Shown: positions 17,302 to 25,860, counted from the stretch's first letter. The stretch is DNA of 43,784 nucleotides from Eubacteriales bacterium (GCA_030524175.1 JAUNHC010000043.1:1-43784); one strand, 5' to 3'. The notes: generated by a model from the sequence alone, not told the origin. Numbers and translations are program-made.

Positions 17302-18267
17302 ATGAATAAAATTGCAGAGATACTGGATGGCGTAGAGACAATGGGGATTGCAGGCCACATCCGTCCTGACGGGGACTGTGTGGGGTCCTGCATGGCATTG
17401 TATTTATATATAAAGAAATGTTTTCCGGAAATCAAGGTAGATGTGTATCTTGACAATCCAAAGCCGGTGTTTCAGCATATTGAATGTATGGATGAGATAA
17501 AGACAGAAGCCTGCGGTGAAAAGGATTATGATTTGTTTGTCACCTGTGATGTAAGCGCCAGGGACCGTATGGCAATAGCAGGAGAATATTTTGACAGAGC
17601 TAAGCTTAACGTATGTATTGACCATCATGTGAGCAATCTGGGATTTGCTCAGATCAATCATGTAAAAGGTGATGTAAGTTCAGCCTGTGAGGTGCTTTAC
17701 AATCTTCTGGAGCCTGAGATGGTGGACCGTACGGTGGCGGCGGCAGTTTATACAGGAATGATCCATGATACAGGGGTCTTCCAGTATTCATCGACTTCGC
17801 CTGAAACCATGCGGATTGCCGGAGAGCTTATGAAGACCGGATTTAATTTCAGCAAGATTATTGACGAATCATTTTATCAGAAAACATATATTCAGAATCA
17901 GGTAATGGGACGCGTACTGGCTGAGAGCATTATGCTTTTAGACGGAAAATGTATTGTAGGTTACCTTAAAAAGAGAGATATGGACTTCTACGGTGTGGAT
18001 GGAAAGGATTTAGACGGTATAGTAAGCCAGCTCCGTCTTACTGCAGGCGTGGAGGTTGCCATGTTCCTCTATGAGGTGGAAACTCAGACATTTAAAGTGT
18101 CCCTGCGTTCCAACGGGCCTGTAGATGTAAGCAAAATTGCTGTTTATTTCGGAGGCGGCGGCCATATGCGCGCAGCCGGCTGCGACCTGCAGGGGTCTAT
18201 GTATGATGTGATCAATAATATTTCGGCAGAAATTGAAAAGCAGATGCCTAAGGAGCAGGATGCATAA
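17302..18267 (+). CDS. nrnA: DHH/DHHA1 phosphoesterase, NrnA-type oligoribonuclease/pAp phosphatase
   Basis: 321 residues from ATG 17302, 13 bases after rbfA, with AGAGGGTG upstream; a frame extension to 17242 overlaps rbfA and is rejected. Metal-binding motifs: H19-x-x-x-D23-x-D25 (GHIRPDGDCVGS), D85-region CDVSARDR, and DHH at 107-109 (CIDHHVSN). The DHHA1 domain ends with YFGGGGHMRAAG. Family members degrade nano-RNA and 3'-phosphoadenosine 5'-phosphate, or cyclic dinucleotide breakdown products such as pApA. The stop overlaps the truB start (TAATGG), so translation is coupled. Confidence 0.9.
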   Translation: MNKIAEILDGVETMGIAGHIRPDGDCVGSCMALYLYIKKCFPEIKVDVYLDNPKPVFQHIECMDEIKTEACGEKDYDLFVTCDVSARDRMAIAGEYFDRAKLNVCIDHHVSNLGFAQINHVKGDVSSACEVLYNLLEPEMVDRTVAAAVYTGMIHDTGVFQYSSTSPETMRIAGELMKTGFNFSKIIDESFYQKTYIQNQVMGRVLAESIMLLDGKCIVGYLKKRDMDFYGVDGKDLDGIVSQLRLTAGVEVAMFLYEVETQTFKVSLRSNGPVDVSKIAVYFGGGGHMRAAGCDLQGSMYDVINNISAEIEKQMPKEQDA

Positions 18268-19148
18268 TGGACGGAATACTGGTGATCAGGAAGGAAAAGG
18301 GTTTCACCTCCCATGATGTGGTGGCTAAGCTGCGCGGTATTCTCCATATGAAGAAAATCGGCCATACAGGAACCCTTGACCCGGAAGCAGAAGGGGTACT
18401 CCCTGTGGCTTTGGGTAAGGCAACCCGTCTGGTTGACATGCTCACAGATAAGGAAAAAACTTATGAGGCTGTCCTTCGTCTGGGAATCACTACGGATACC
18501 CAGGATATGACAGGGACAGTATTAAAAGAGCAGGAAGTAAAAGTCACAGAGCAGGAGGCCCGCGACGCTGTGAAAAGCTTCTGCGGAGAACAAATGCAGA
18601 TCCCCCCCATGTATTCTGCCCTTAAAGTAGGCGGTAAGAAGCTGTACGAGCTTGCGCGCCAGGGAGAAGTAGTGGAGAGAAAGCCGCGGCCTGTACATTT
18701 TTACAGTATTGATATTTTGGATATGGCACTTCCCTTAGTACATTTTTCTGTAACCTGCAGTAAAGGGACATATATCCGTACCCTCTGCAATGACATCGGT
18801 GAGAAACTGGGCTGCGGAGGTTGTATGGAGTCTCTTATGCGCACCAGGGCAGGAAGGTTTACTCTGGAGGACAGTCTGACATTGGCAGAGGTCCAGGAGG
18901 CTGTCTGTGACGGGAGTATTTCAGGTAAGATCGTTGGTATCCAGGAAGTGCTGGGGGAATATCCCCAAACAAGATGTACAGCACAGGGGGATAAGCTTCT
19001 GGCCAATGGAAATCCTTTGCCTGAGGCAGTGGTGGAATGCCGGGAAAAAAAGGGGTGGGTACGTATGTGCTCAAGCCAGGGTATTTTTGCGGGCATTTAC
19101 CAGTGGGACGAAAGAAGAGAGCGGTACTATCCGGTCAAAATGTTCTGA
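18267..19148 (+). CDS. truB: tRNA pseudouridine-55 synthase TruB
   Basis: 293 residues, usual length. It converts U55 in the T loop of tRNAs to pseudouridine. The catalytic Asp is D38 in IGHTGTLDPEAEGVLPV; other signatures are PMYSALKVGGKKLYELAR and CSKGTYIRTLCNDIGEKLG. The C-terminal ~70 residues form a PUA-like domain. It overlaps nrnA by one base and precedes ribF by 64 bases, as in many Clostridia. Confidence 0.95.
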   Translation: MDGILVIRKEKGFTSHDVVAKLRGILHMKKIGHTGTLDPEAEGVLPVALGKATRLVDMLTDKEKTYEAVLRLGITTDTQDMTGTVLKEQEVKVTEQEARDAVKSFCGEQMQIPPMYSALKVGGKKLYELARQGEVVERKPRPVHFYSIDILDMALPLVHFSVTCSKGTYIRTLCNDIGEKLGCGGCMESLMRTRAGRFTLEDSLTLAEVQEAVCDGSISGKIVGIQEVLGEYPQTRCTAQGDKLLANGNPLPEAVVECREKKGWVRMCSSQGIFAGIYQWDERRERYYPVKMF

Positions 19149-19212
19149 CAGACAAAAACAGCAGGGAACCGGGGGAAATTCCGTTCCTTTGCAGTGAGCA
19201 GCAGGAGTAAGT

Positions 19213-20109
19213 ATGGAATATTTGAGGATTGATGGAGAATTTCCCAGGCTTTCCAACAGTGCGGTAACCCTTGGAAAGTTCGACGGCGTACACCGGGGCC
19301 ACAGAAAACTGGTGGAGAAGGTTCTGGAGCAGAAGGAAAAGGGAGCACAGGCTGTCTTGTTCGCATTTGTCACTTCCAGTCAGATGATCCTTACCAGGAA
19401 AGAACGGCGTGCACTTCTGGAAAACATGGGAGTGGACGTTCTTTTGGAATGTCCTCTTGATGCACGTATGAAGCATATGAAGGCAGAGAACTTTGTCAGG
19501 GAGATCCTGGTAGGTGACCTGCAGGCGTCTTATGTGGCTGTGGGGGAAGATTTCCGATTCGGATATGAGCGCAAGGGTACCCCTAAGCTTCTTAGGGAAC
19601 TGGGAAAGAAATACCAGTTTCAGGTGGAGATACTTCCGAAAGAGATGGACGGACACCGGAAAATCAGCAGCACCTATATCAGGGAGGAATTAAAGCATGG
19701 CAACATGGAGAAATTCACTTCTCTGATGGGGATGGAATTCTCTGTGGAAGGTGTGGTGGAGCATGGGAGAGGACTGGGGCATAAAAAGCTCTTTCCCACA
19801 ACGAACCTGGTTCCATCCGAAGAAAAGCTGATGCCGCCAAACGGTGTGTATGTGACAATGTCATATTTTGAAGGGAAATGCTACCAGGGAATCACCAATG
19901 TGGGATATAAGCCCACCATAGGCGAAAAATTCCTGGGAGTGGAGACGTACCTTTTTGGATGTGAAGAAAATCTATATGGGCAGAAATGCAAGGTATTGTT
20001 CCTGAAATTTCTTCGGCCGGAGCAGAAATTCGGTTCTCTGGAATCCCTTAAGTCCCAGCTTGTCCGGGATGTGGAAAACGGTAAGGCCTATTTCAGGGAA
20101 AAACGTTAG
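19213..20109 (+). CDS. ribF: Bifunctional riboflavin kinase / FAD synthetase
   Basis: 298 residues, start ATG 19213 behind GCAGGAGTAAG. It phosphorylates riboflavin to FMN and adenylates FMN to FAD. The N-terminal nucleotidyltransferase domain shows LGKFDGVHRGHRKLVEK and the ISSTYIREEL motif near 150-160. The C-terminal flavokinase domain begins with VEGVVEHGRGLGHKKLFPT and includes NGVYVTMSY and GITNVGYKPTIG. It is the last gene of the rimP-to-ribF block. Confidence 0.95.
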   Translation: MEYLRIDGEFPRLSNSAVTLGKFDGVHRGHRKLVEKVLEQKEKGAQAVLFAFVTSSQMILTRKERRALLENMGVDVLLECPLDARMKHMKAENFVREILVGDLQASYVAVGEDFRFGYERKGTPKLLRELGKKYQFQVEILPKEMDGHRKISSTYIREELKHGNMEKFTSLMGMEFSVEGVVEHGRGLGHKKLFPTTNLVPSEEKLMPPNGVYVTMSYFEGKCYQGITNVGYKPTIGEKFLGVETYLFGCEENLYGQKCKVLFLKFLRPEQKFGSLESLKSQLVRDVENGKAYFREKR

Positions 20110-20198
20110 ACAAATAAGGGAATTTCATTTATAGTTATTAGTGGTGTATTTTGCAGACAAATGAAAAGGTAACAAATTACAAGGGAGATATTTGAGGA

Positions 20199-21863
20199 AT
20201 GGCAGAGATTATTCTTGGTTTAATGGGAGGTTTGGGCCTCTTTTTATTTGGTATGAAGCAGATGAGCGACGGCCTTGAGAAAGCAGCCGGAGCCAAGATG
20301 AGAAGCATTCTGGAATTTTTTACGAAAACGCCTGTCCGCGGGATTTTAGTAGGAACCTTCTTTACTGCAGTAATCCAATCCTCCAGCGCAGCCACTGTCA
20401 TGGTTGTCAGCTTTGTAAATTCCGGGCTGATGAATCTGTACCAGGCAGCGGGAGTTATCATGGGTGCCAATATCGGTACCACGGTGACTTCACAGCTGAT
20501 TTCATTCAACCTTTCAGCATTGGCACCGGCTATTGTCATGGCAGGTGTTGTCATGGTAATGTTCTGTAAAAAAACAAATATCCAGCGTATCGGTGAGGTG
20601 CTTCTGGGTTTTGGTATTCTGTTTATGGGGCTTACCACCATGTCGGATTCTATGTCTGTGCTGAAGGAATCACCTAAAGTTGTAGAAATTATGGGTTCAC
20701 TTTCCAATCACTTTGTTGCAATCGTGGTAGGTATGGTCGTTACCGCAGTGCTGCAGAGTTCTTCTGCTACAGTAGGTATCGTTCTGCTGCTTGCAAACCA
20801 GGGACTTCTTAATATACAAATTTGCTTCTTTATTATCCTTGGATGTAACATCGGCGCCTGTGTTTCCGCACTTTTGGCAGGACTGAACGGCAAGCGGGAT
20901 GCAAAGCGGGCATCTCTGATTCATTTATTATTTAATATTATCGGTACTTTGATCATGTTTATTGCCCTTACAGTGGCGCTGGATCCAATTACGCAGTTTA
21001 TCCAGTCTATTTCCGGGAATAATCCTGGAAGAGAGGTGGCCAATGCCCATACATTGATCAAGATTGTGGAAGTAGTTATGTTAGCTCCGTTTATTAAGTA
21101 TATTGTTAAACTTACAGGTGTGTTTGTCAGGGGCGAGGAAAAGAAACCGGCAGACGGCTTCGAGCTTCATTATATCGGGGCAAAATCAGTATTTTCTCCT
21201 ACAACAGCAGTATTTGATGCCACACGTGAGATGGAGCGTATGGGGCATATGGCGATCACCAATCTGGAAAGAGCCATGAATGCGCTGATCACGCTGGACC
21301 AGGAGGATATCGCAGAGGTGTATGCTGTTGAGAAGCAGATTGATTTTCTGAACCATTCCATTACGGATTATCTTGTGAAAATCAACCAGACTACTCTGCC
21401 GGCAGACGATGCCAAGAGTATCGGCGGTTTATTCCATGTTGTAAACGATATTGAGCGGATCGGCGACCATGCGGAAAATATTGCTGATGCGGCGAAATCC
21501 AGAATGGAAGATAAGATTGATTTCAGTTCCCAGGCAAAACGGGAGCTGTCGGGAATGCTTGACATGGTGATCAAGATCACTACATATGCACTTGATATGT
21601 TCTCACATAATAATCAGGAGCACATGCAGGAAATTCTGGACTTGGAGGATAAGGTGGATGACGCTGAGCGCAGTCTGCAGGAGTCTCATGTACAAAGGCT
21701 TACAAGAGGTGAATGCACCGCGAGCGCAGGTATGATGTTCTCTGATATCATTTCCGGGCTGGAGCGTGTTTCCGACCATGCTACAAATATAGCATTCTCT
21801 CTCCTTGACGATGATCCCATTGAACAGCAGAAAGTACAGCGGGCGCAAGTGTCAGGAAAATAG
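20199..21863 (+). CDS. Na/Pi cotransporter with C-terminal PhoU-like domain
   Basis: 554 residues. The N-terminal ~320 residues are hydrophobic and contain two QSSSA repeats, Q60 in AVIQSSSAATVMV and Q186 in AVLQSSSATVGIV, the hallmark of the Na+/phosphate cotransporter type II family (NptA/YjbB-like). Residues about 340-540 are helical and PhoU-like (DRIGDHAENIAD near 420, ERVSDHATNIAF near 525), with the E/D-rich motifs that bind metal clusters in PhoU. Import or export of phosphate coupled to sodium is likely. It lies 89 bases after ribF and interrupts the usual ribF-rpsO adjacency. A short terminator follows at 21892. Confidence 0.9.
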   Translation: MAEIILGLMGGLGLFLFGMKQMSDGLEKAAGAKMRSILEFFTKTPVRGILVGTFFTAVIQSSSAATVMVVSFVNSGLMNLYQAAGVIMGANIGTTVTSQLISFNLSALAPAIVMAGVVMVMFCKKTNIQRIGEVLLGFGILFMGLTTMSDSMSVLKESPKVVEIMGSLSNHFVAIVVGMVVTAVLQSSSATVGIVLLLANQGLLNIQICFFIILGCNIGACVSALLAGLNGKRDAKRASLIHLLFNIIGTLIMFIALTVALDPITQFIQSISGNNPGREVANAHTLIKIVEVVMLAPFIKYIVKLTGVFVRGEEKKPADGFELHYIGAKSVFSPTTAVFDATREMERMGHMAITNLERAMNALITLDQEDIAEVYAVEKQIDFLNHSITDYLVKINQTTLPADDAKSIGGLFHVVNDIERIGDHAENIADAAKSRMEDKIDFSSQAKRELSGMLDMVIKITTYALDMFSHNNQEHMQEILDLEDKVDDAERSLQESHVQRLTRGECTASAGMMFSDIISGLERVSDHATNIAFSLLDDDPIEQQKVQRAQVSGK

Positions 21864-21891
21864 AAATGTGTCTTGAAGACGGCCCGGAGCA

Positions 21892-21914
21892 GGGGAGAGA
21901 ATCCCTTTTTTCTC
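21892..21914 (+). terminator. Intrinsic terminator after the phosphate transporter gene
   Basis: GGGG (21892-21895) pairs with TCCC (21902-21905) through a short stem, followed by six T residues. The stem is short, but the T tract is good and a new promoter starts 12 bases later. Confidence 0.5.
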
Positions 21915-21925
21915 ATAAAAAACAG

Positions 21926-21954
21926 TTTACAGAAAAGTTTCTGTGTGCTATACT
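21926..21954 (+). promoter_or_regulatory. Promoter of rpsO
   Basis: TTTACA (21926-21931) and TATACT (21949-21954) are 17 bases apart. Transcription would start near 21961, giving a leader of about 88 nt. Confidence 0.8.
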
Positions 21955-21960
21955 ATCCAA

Positions 21961-22035
21961 GGTGAATTAAGCCCATATTCAGAGGCTGGAGACTCCGACC
22001 GTTTCTTGATATGAGGCGATTACAAAAATTATTAA
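21961..22035 (+). promoter_or_regulatory. Structured rpsO leader, candidate S15 autoregulatory site
   Basis: The leader contains CATAT (21973-21977) that can pair with ATATG (22010-22014), enclosing GGCTGGAG and CTCCGACC, which can pair with each other. S15 is known to repress its own mRNA through leader structures in several bacteria. The fold is my reading and matches no specific class with certainty. Confidence 0.4.
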
Positions 22036-22048
22036 GGAGGAAATCAAA

Positions 22049-22315
22049 ATGATTTCAAAAGAAAAGAAAACAGCAATTATGAAAGAGTATGCAAGATGTG
22101 AGGGTGACACAGGTTCACCGGAGGTACAGATTGCAGTTCTGACAGCAAGAATTCAGGAGCTCACAGAGCATTTACAGACACATCACAAGGATCATCATTC
22201 CAGACGCGGTCTTCTGAAGATGGTTGGTCAGAGACGTGGCCTGTTGGCTTATCTGAAGAAAACAGACATCGAAAGATACCGTACACTGATCGAAAAATTA
22301 GGTTTGAGAAAATAA
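22049..22315 (+). CDS. rpsO: 30S ribosomal protein S15
   Basis: 88 residues, ribosome binding site AAGGAGG. A primary 16S rRNA-binding protein in the central domain of the 30S subunit. The signature [35 protein letters not shown] and the end [12 protein letters not shown] are typical of the four-helix family. It has its own promoter and terminator and precedes pnp, the widely conserved order. Confidence 0.98.
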   Translation: MISKEKKTAIMKEYARCEGDTGSPEVQIAVLTARIQELTEHLQTHHKDHHSRRGLLKMVGQRRGLLAYLKKTDIERYRTLIEKLGLRK

Positions 22316-22327
22316 TCAGTAAGCGGA

Positions 22328-22355
22328 AGGGCGGATATCCATCCGCCCTGTTTTT
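22328..22355 (+). terminator. Intrinsic terminator of rpsO
   Basis: AGGGCGGAT (22328-22336) and ATCCGCCCT (22341-22349) form a perfect 9-bp stem around ATCC, followed by GTTTTTG. Confidence 0.85.
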
Positions 22356-22400
22356 GCAGAAGGGACCATTATATAAGCCCCCGAAAGCAGCGGAACCTTA

Positions 22401-22483
22401 ACAGGAGTTATTTCCGAGACTACTGAAAAGCCCATCCTGCCGGATATGGTGGTTTTTTCAGTTGTTTCGGACTCCTGTTTTTG
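22401..22483 (+). promoter_or_regulatory. Long hairpin upstream of pnp (terminator or RNase III/PNPase control element)
   Basis: ACAGGAG (22401-22407), TCCGAGAC (22413-22420) and ACTGAAAA (22422-22429) pair with TTTTCAGT (22455-22462), GTTTCGGA (22464-22471) and CTCCTGT (22472-22478). This gives about 23 pairs with a 5-base bulge and one mismatch, followed by TTTTTG. It ends about 50 bases before the pnp start. A TATAAG at 22366 could be the -10 element of a promoter that places the hairpin in the pnp leader. Confidence 0.65.
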
Positions 22484-22528
22484 TGTTAATATATTAATTT
22501 TATCAATAGTATGTAAAGGAGAAACAAT

Positions 22529-24622
22529 ATGTACAAAAGTTATTCCATGGAATTAGCTGGAAGAACACTGACCGTAGATGTCGGCCGTGTTGCAAAACAG
22601 GCAAATGGAGCCGCCCTGATGCATTACGGGGACACTACCGTACTGTCCACTGCCACAGCATCCAAAGAGCCAAGAGAGGGAATTGACTTTTTCCCTTTGA
22701 GTGTAGAATACGAGGAGAAAATGTATGCAGTAGGCAAGATCCCCGGAGGCTTTAATAAGAGAGAAGGAAAGGCAACTGAACATGCCACCCTTACCTCCCG
22801 TGTGATCGACAGACCTATGCGTCCTCTGTTTCCTAAGGATTACAGAAATGATGTGACCCTGGTAAATATGGTAATGTCTGTTGACCCGGACTGTAATCCT
22901 GAGATTCCGGCTATGCTGGGTTCTGCTATTTCCACCAGTATTTCAGATATCCCCTTCGCAGGTCCTTGTGCAACTACTCAGATTGGTATGATCAACGGTG
23001 AATTTATTGTCAATCCTACACTTGCACAGAAGGATGTTTCTGATCTGCAGCTTACTGTAGCCTCCACCAGAGAGAAAGTTATCATGATCGAGGCAGGAGC
23101 TAACGAGATTTCTGAGGACAAGATGATCGAAGCAATCTATAAGGCTCATGAAGTAAACCAGGAAGTCATTAAATTTATAGATAAAATCGTGGAAGACTGC
23201 GGCAAAGAGAAGCACTCCTATTCTTCCTGTGCAGTTCCGGAAGAACTGTTTGAGGCGATTAAGAAGATCGTTCCTCCTGAAGAGATGGAAGTTGCCGTAT
23301 TTACCGATGAGAAGCAGGTAAGGGAAGCCAATATCCGCAAAGTCACCGAGAAGCTTCAGGAAGCATTTGCTGACAATGAAGAGTGGCTGGCAGTTTTAGG
23401 TGAGGCAGTTTACCAGTATCAGAAGAAGACTGTCCGCAAGATGATCCTGAAGGATCATAAGCGTCCTGACGGAAGACAGCTGACTCAGATCCGTCCTCTT
23501 GCAGCAGAGGTTGACCTGATCCCGAGAGTACATGGATCTGCTATGTTCACCCGTGGACAGACTCAGATCTGCACCATCACAACTCTGGCTCCTCTTGCAG
23601 ATGCACAGAGACTTGACGGCCTGGATGAGTTTGAAACTTCCAAGAGATATATGCACCACTATAATTTCCCGTCCTATTCCGTAGGTGAGACAAAGCCTTC
23701 CAGAGGACCGGGACGCCGTGAGATCGGTCATGGTGCGCTGGCTGAGAGAGCACTTGTTCCGGTGCTTCCCACAGAAGAGGAATTCCCATACGCAATCCGT
23801 ACGGTATCTGAGACCTTTGAGTCAAACGGTTCCACTTCACAGGCCAGTATCTGTGCATCCACCATGTCACTGATGGCTGCCGGAGTGCCTATCAAGAAAC
23901 CGGTTGCCGGTATTTCCTGCGGTCTTGTTACCGGGGAAACAGATGATGATTATATTGTACTCACTGATATCCAGGGCCTGGAGGACTTCTTCGGAGATAT
24001 GGACTTCAAGGTGGCAGGAACTCATGACGGTATCACTGCGATCCAGATGGATATTAAGATCCACGGTCTCACAAGACCTATTGTAGAAGAAGCGATCAGA
24101 ACAACAAAGCAGGCCAGAGAATATATTCTTTCCGAAGTTATGGAGAAATGTATTGCCGAGCCACGTGAGGGTGTAGGTGAATATGCGCCGAAGATCATCC
24201 AGATCCAGATCGATCCTCAGAAGATCGGTGATGTAGTGGGCCAGAGAGGAAAGACAATCAATACTATTATCGAGCGCACTGGCGTGAAGATCGATATCAC
24301 AGACGAGGGTGCAGTGTCTATCTGCGGTGTTGACAAGAAGAGCATGGATGAGGCTGCCCATATGGTAGAGATCATTGCCGCTGATTTTGAAGCAGGCCAG
24401 ATTTTTACCGGTAAGGTTGTGAGCATTAAGGAGTTTGGTGCGTTTATTGAATTTGCACCCGGCAAAGAGGGAATGGTACACATTTCCAAGATCAGCAAAG
24501 AGAGAATCAACCGTGTGGAAGATGTTCTTACCCTTGGGGACAAGGTAAAGGTAGTCTGCCTTGGAAAAGACAAGATGGGAAGAATCAGCTTCAGCATGAA
24601 GGATGTGCCGGAAGAAGTATAA
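22529..24622 (+). CDS. pnp: Polyribonucleotide nucleotidyltransferase (PNPase)
   Basis: 697 residues, usual length; ATG 22529 follows AAAGGAG. PNPase is a trimeric phosphorolytic 3'-5' exoribonuclease of mRNA decay and can also add tails. Two RNase PH domains (about 10-145 and 310-460), the helical linker, a KH domain with GQRGKTINTIIERTG near 570 and a C-terminal S1 domain (IFTGKVVSIKEFGAFIEFAPG) are all present. Catalytic features include FETSKRYMHHYNFP and GRREIGHGALAERAL. The end overlaps the ORF shadow of nrdG and is 4 bases from its start. Confidence 0.97.
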   Translation: MYKSYSMELAGRTLTVDVGRVAKQANGAALMHYGDTTVLSTATASKEPREGIDFFPLSVEYEEKMYAVGKIPGGFNKREGKATEHATLTSRVIDRPMRPLFPKDYRNDVTLVNMVMSVDPDCNPEIPAMLGSAISTSISDIPFAGPCATTQIGMINGEFIVNPTLAQKDVSDLQLTVASTREKVIMIEAGANEISEDKMIEAIYKAHEVNQEVIKFIDKIVEDCGKEKHSYSSCAVPEELFEAIKKIVPPEEMEVAVFTDEKQVREANIRKVTEKLQEAFADNEEWLAVLGEAVYQYQKKTVRKMILKDHKRPDGRQLTQIRPLAAEVDLIPRVHGSAMFTRGQTQICTITTLAPLADAQRLDGLDEFETSKRYMHHYNFPSYSVGETKPSRGPGRREIGHGALAERALVPVLPTEEEFPYAIRTVSETFESNGSTSQASICASTMSLMAAGVPIKKPVAGISCGLVTGETDDDYIVLTDIQGLEDFFGDMDFKVAGTHDGITAIQMDIKIHGLTRPIVEEAIRTTKQAREYILSEVMEKCIAEPREGVGEYAPKIIQIQIDPQKIGDVVGQRGKTINTIIERTGVKIDITDEGAVSICGVDKKSMDEAAHMVEIIAADFEAGQIFTGKVVSIKEFGAFIEFAPGKEGMVHISKISKERINRVEDVLTLGDKVKVVCLGKDKMGRISFSMKDVPEEV

Positions 24623-24626
24623 GAAT

Positions 24627-25118
24627 ATGAGATACCATAATATTACCAAGGACGATATGCTTAACGGGGACGGGCTTAGGGTAGTGCTCTGGTGTGCAGG
24701 CTGCTCCCATGGGTGCAGAGAATGCCAGAATCCTATAACCTGGGACCCGAACAGCGGCCTGCCTTTCACAGAGGCAGAGCGTGCAGAGATTTTTGCAGAA
24801 TTAGAGAAAGACTATATCAGCGGAATCACCTTTTCCGGAGGAGATCCTCTGCATCCGGCGAATATCACTGAGGTAACAGCCCTTGCCAGGGAAATACGGG
24901 AGAAATATCCCCACAAAACAATCTGGCTGTATACAGGCTCACTCTGGGAAGAAATCCAGGATGATGAGATCGTACGGTATTTAGATGTATGTGTGGACGG
25001 TGAATTTCAGGTTGAAAAAAAGGAACTGCTCCTTAAGTGGAGAGGTTCTGCCAACCAGCGCGTCATCAATGTCCCGGAAACCCTCAGGGAGGGAAAAGTG
25101 ATTCTGCATGAAGACTAA
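24627..25118 (+). CDS. nrdG: Anaerobic ribonucleotide reductase activating protein
   Basis: 163 residues from ATG 24627 (MRYHNITKDD), 4 bases after pnp. It is a radical-SAM enzyme that installs the glycyl radical on the class III ribonucleotide reductase NrdD. The [4Fe-4S] motif C-x3-C-x2-C is C26, C30, C33 within WCAGCSHGCRECQN. GITFSGGDPLHPAN carries the SAM-binding GGDP. The ribosome binding site is weak (GGAAGAAG), so coupling to pnp is likely. NrdD is not in the window, so the activase is encoded apart from its partner. Confidence 0.93.
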   Translation: MRYHNITKDDMLNGDGLRVVLWCAGCSHGCRECQNPITWDPNSGLPFTEAERAEIFAELEKDYISGITFSGGDPLHPANITEVTALAREIREKYPHKTIWLYTGSLWEEIQDDEIVRYLDVCVDGEFQVEKKELLLKWRGSANQRVINVPETLREGKVILHED

Positions 25119-25169
25119 AGAGGATGACACTTCTGTCCATGCATAAGCAGCTGCAGAACGGAGGATACC

Positions 25170-25685
25170 ATGAAGAGAATCGCAAAATTTCATAAAGTAA
25201 GCGAAGATAGATTTATAAAAGACTGGAAAGATACTTTTGCCGCAGCTACAGATGAGGAAATCAAAGGGATTTACAGCGGTATCCGTCTTCCAAGGAGAGC
25301 AACGGCAGGAAGTGCGGGCTATGATTTCTTCGCCCCGGCGGACTTTATTGTGGAGCCTGGAAAGACTGTCAAGATTCCCACAGGAGTGAGAGTGGAGATG
25401 GATACAGAATGGGTGCTTAAATGTTATCCCAGAAGCGGGCTGGGCTTTAAATACCGCCTTCAGCTTAATAATACAGTTGGGATCATTGACAGTGATTATT
25501 TTTACTCTGACAATGAAGGCCATATATTTGCAAAGCTTACCAATGATACCAATGAGGACAAAACTCTTGAGATTCCGGCGGATACGGGATTTATGCAGGG
25601 GATTTTTGTAGAATACGGTATTACGGTGGATGACGATGTGACCGATGTGCGCAACGGAGGGCTGGGAAGTACCACCAGAAAATAG
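25170..25685 (+). CDS. dUTPase-family protein (dUTP diphosphatase-like)
   Basis: 171 residues, ATG 25170 behind GGAGGATACC. The trimeric dUTPase fold has five motifs; here motif 1 AGSAGYDFFAP, motif 2 PRSGLGFK, motif 3 GIIDSDYF, motif 4 region GFMQGIF and motif 5 GGLGSTTRK can be identified. The catalytic Asp of motif 3 is kept. It likely hydrolyses dUTP to dUMP, keeping uracil out of DNA; adjacency to nrdG fits nucleotide metabolism. An N-terminal extension of about 40 residues is unusual, and motif 4 differs from the common form, so activity on dCTP/dUTP cannot be told apart. It ends just before a strong terminator. Confidence 0.85.
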   Translation: MKRIAKFHKVSEDRFIKDWKDTFAAATDEEIKGIYSGIRLPRRATAGSAGYDFFAPADFIVEPGKTVKIPTGVRVEMDTEWVLKCYPRSGLGFKYRLQLNNTVGIIDSDYFYSDNEGHIFAKLTNDTNEDKTLEIPADTGFMQGIFVEYGITVDDDVTDVRNGGLGSTTRK

Positions 25686-25693
25686 AGAAAAGA

Positions 25694-25733
25694 TGCGGAA
25701 CGAAATAAACTCTTTACGTTCCGCACTTTTTTT
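25694..25733 (+). terminator. Intrinsic terminator after the dUTPase gene
   Basis: TGCGGAACG (25694-25702) and CGTTCCGCA (25717-25725) form a perfect 9-bp stem, followed by seven T residues. The fabV -35 box (25713-25718) lies inside its loop and 3' arm. Confidence 0.9.
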
Positions 25734-25741
25734 GGTATAAT
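25713..25741 (+). promoter_or_regulatory. Promoter of fabV
   Basis: TTTACG (25713-25718) and the perfect TATAAT (25736-25741) are 17 bases apart. The -35 box is embedded in the upstream terminator and the -10 box abuts a palindrome, so repression at this site is plausible. Confidence 0.8.
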
Positions 25742-25759
25742 ACTTTGGAAATCAAAGTA
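25741..25759 (+). promoter_or_regulatory. Palindromic operator candidate, FabT-like
   Basis: TACTTTG (25741-25747) and CAAAGTA (25753-25759) are perfect inverted arms with a 5-base centre GAAAT, covering the -10 edge and start site. The pattern TTTGxxxxTCAAA resembles operators of FabT-type MarR regulators that control fatty-acid synthesis in Firmicutes. The link to that regulator is inference. Confidence 0.55.
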
Positions 25760-25860
25760 AATTGATAAAATAAAAAGTGTAATCCGTTATAGAGGATATG
25801 GGAACCGGGCACAGCCCGTACCAGAAGGAAGCCGCAGTTCATGCGGCAAGGGAGGTTATT

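Noticed and set aside
23867-24769. 300-codon minus-strand frame opposite pnp
   Set aside because: It is a long antisense shadow of a conserved gene without ribosome binding site or recognisable domains.
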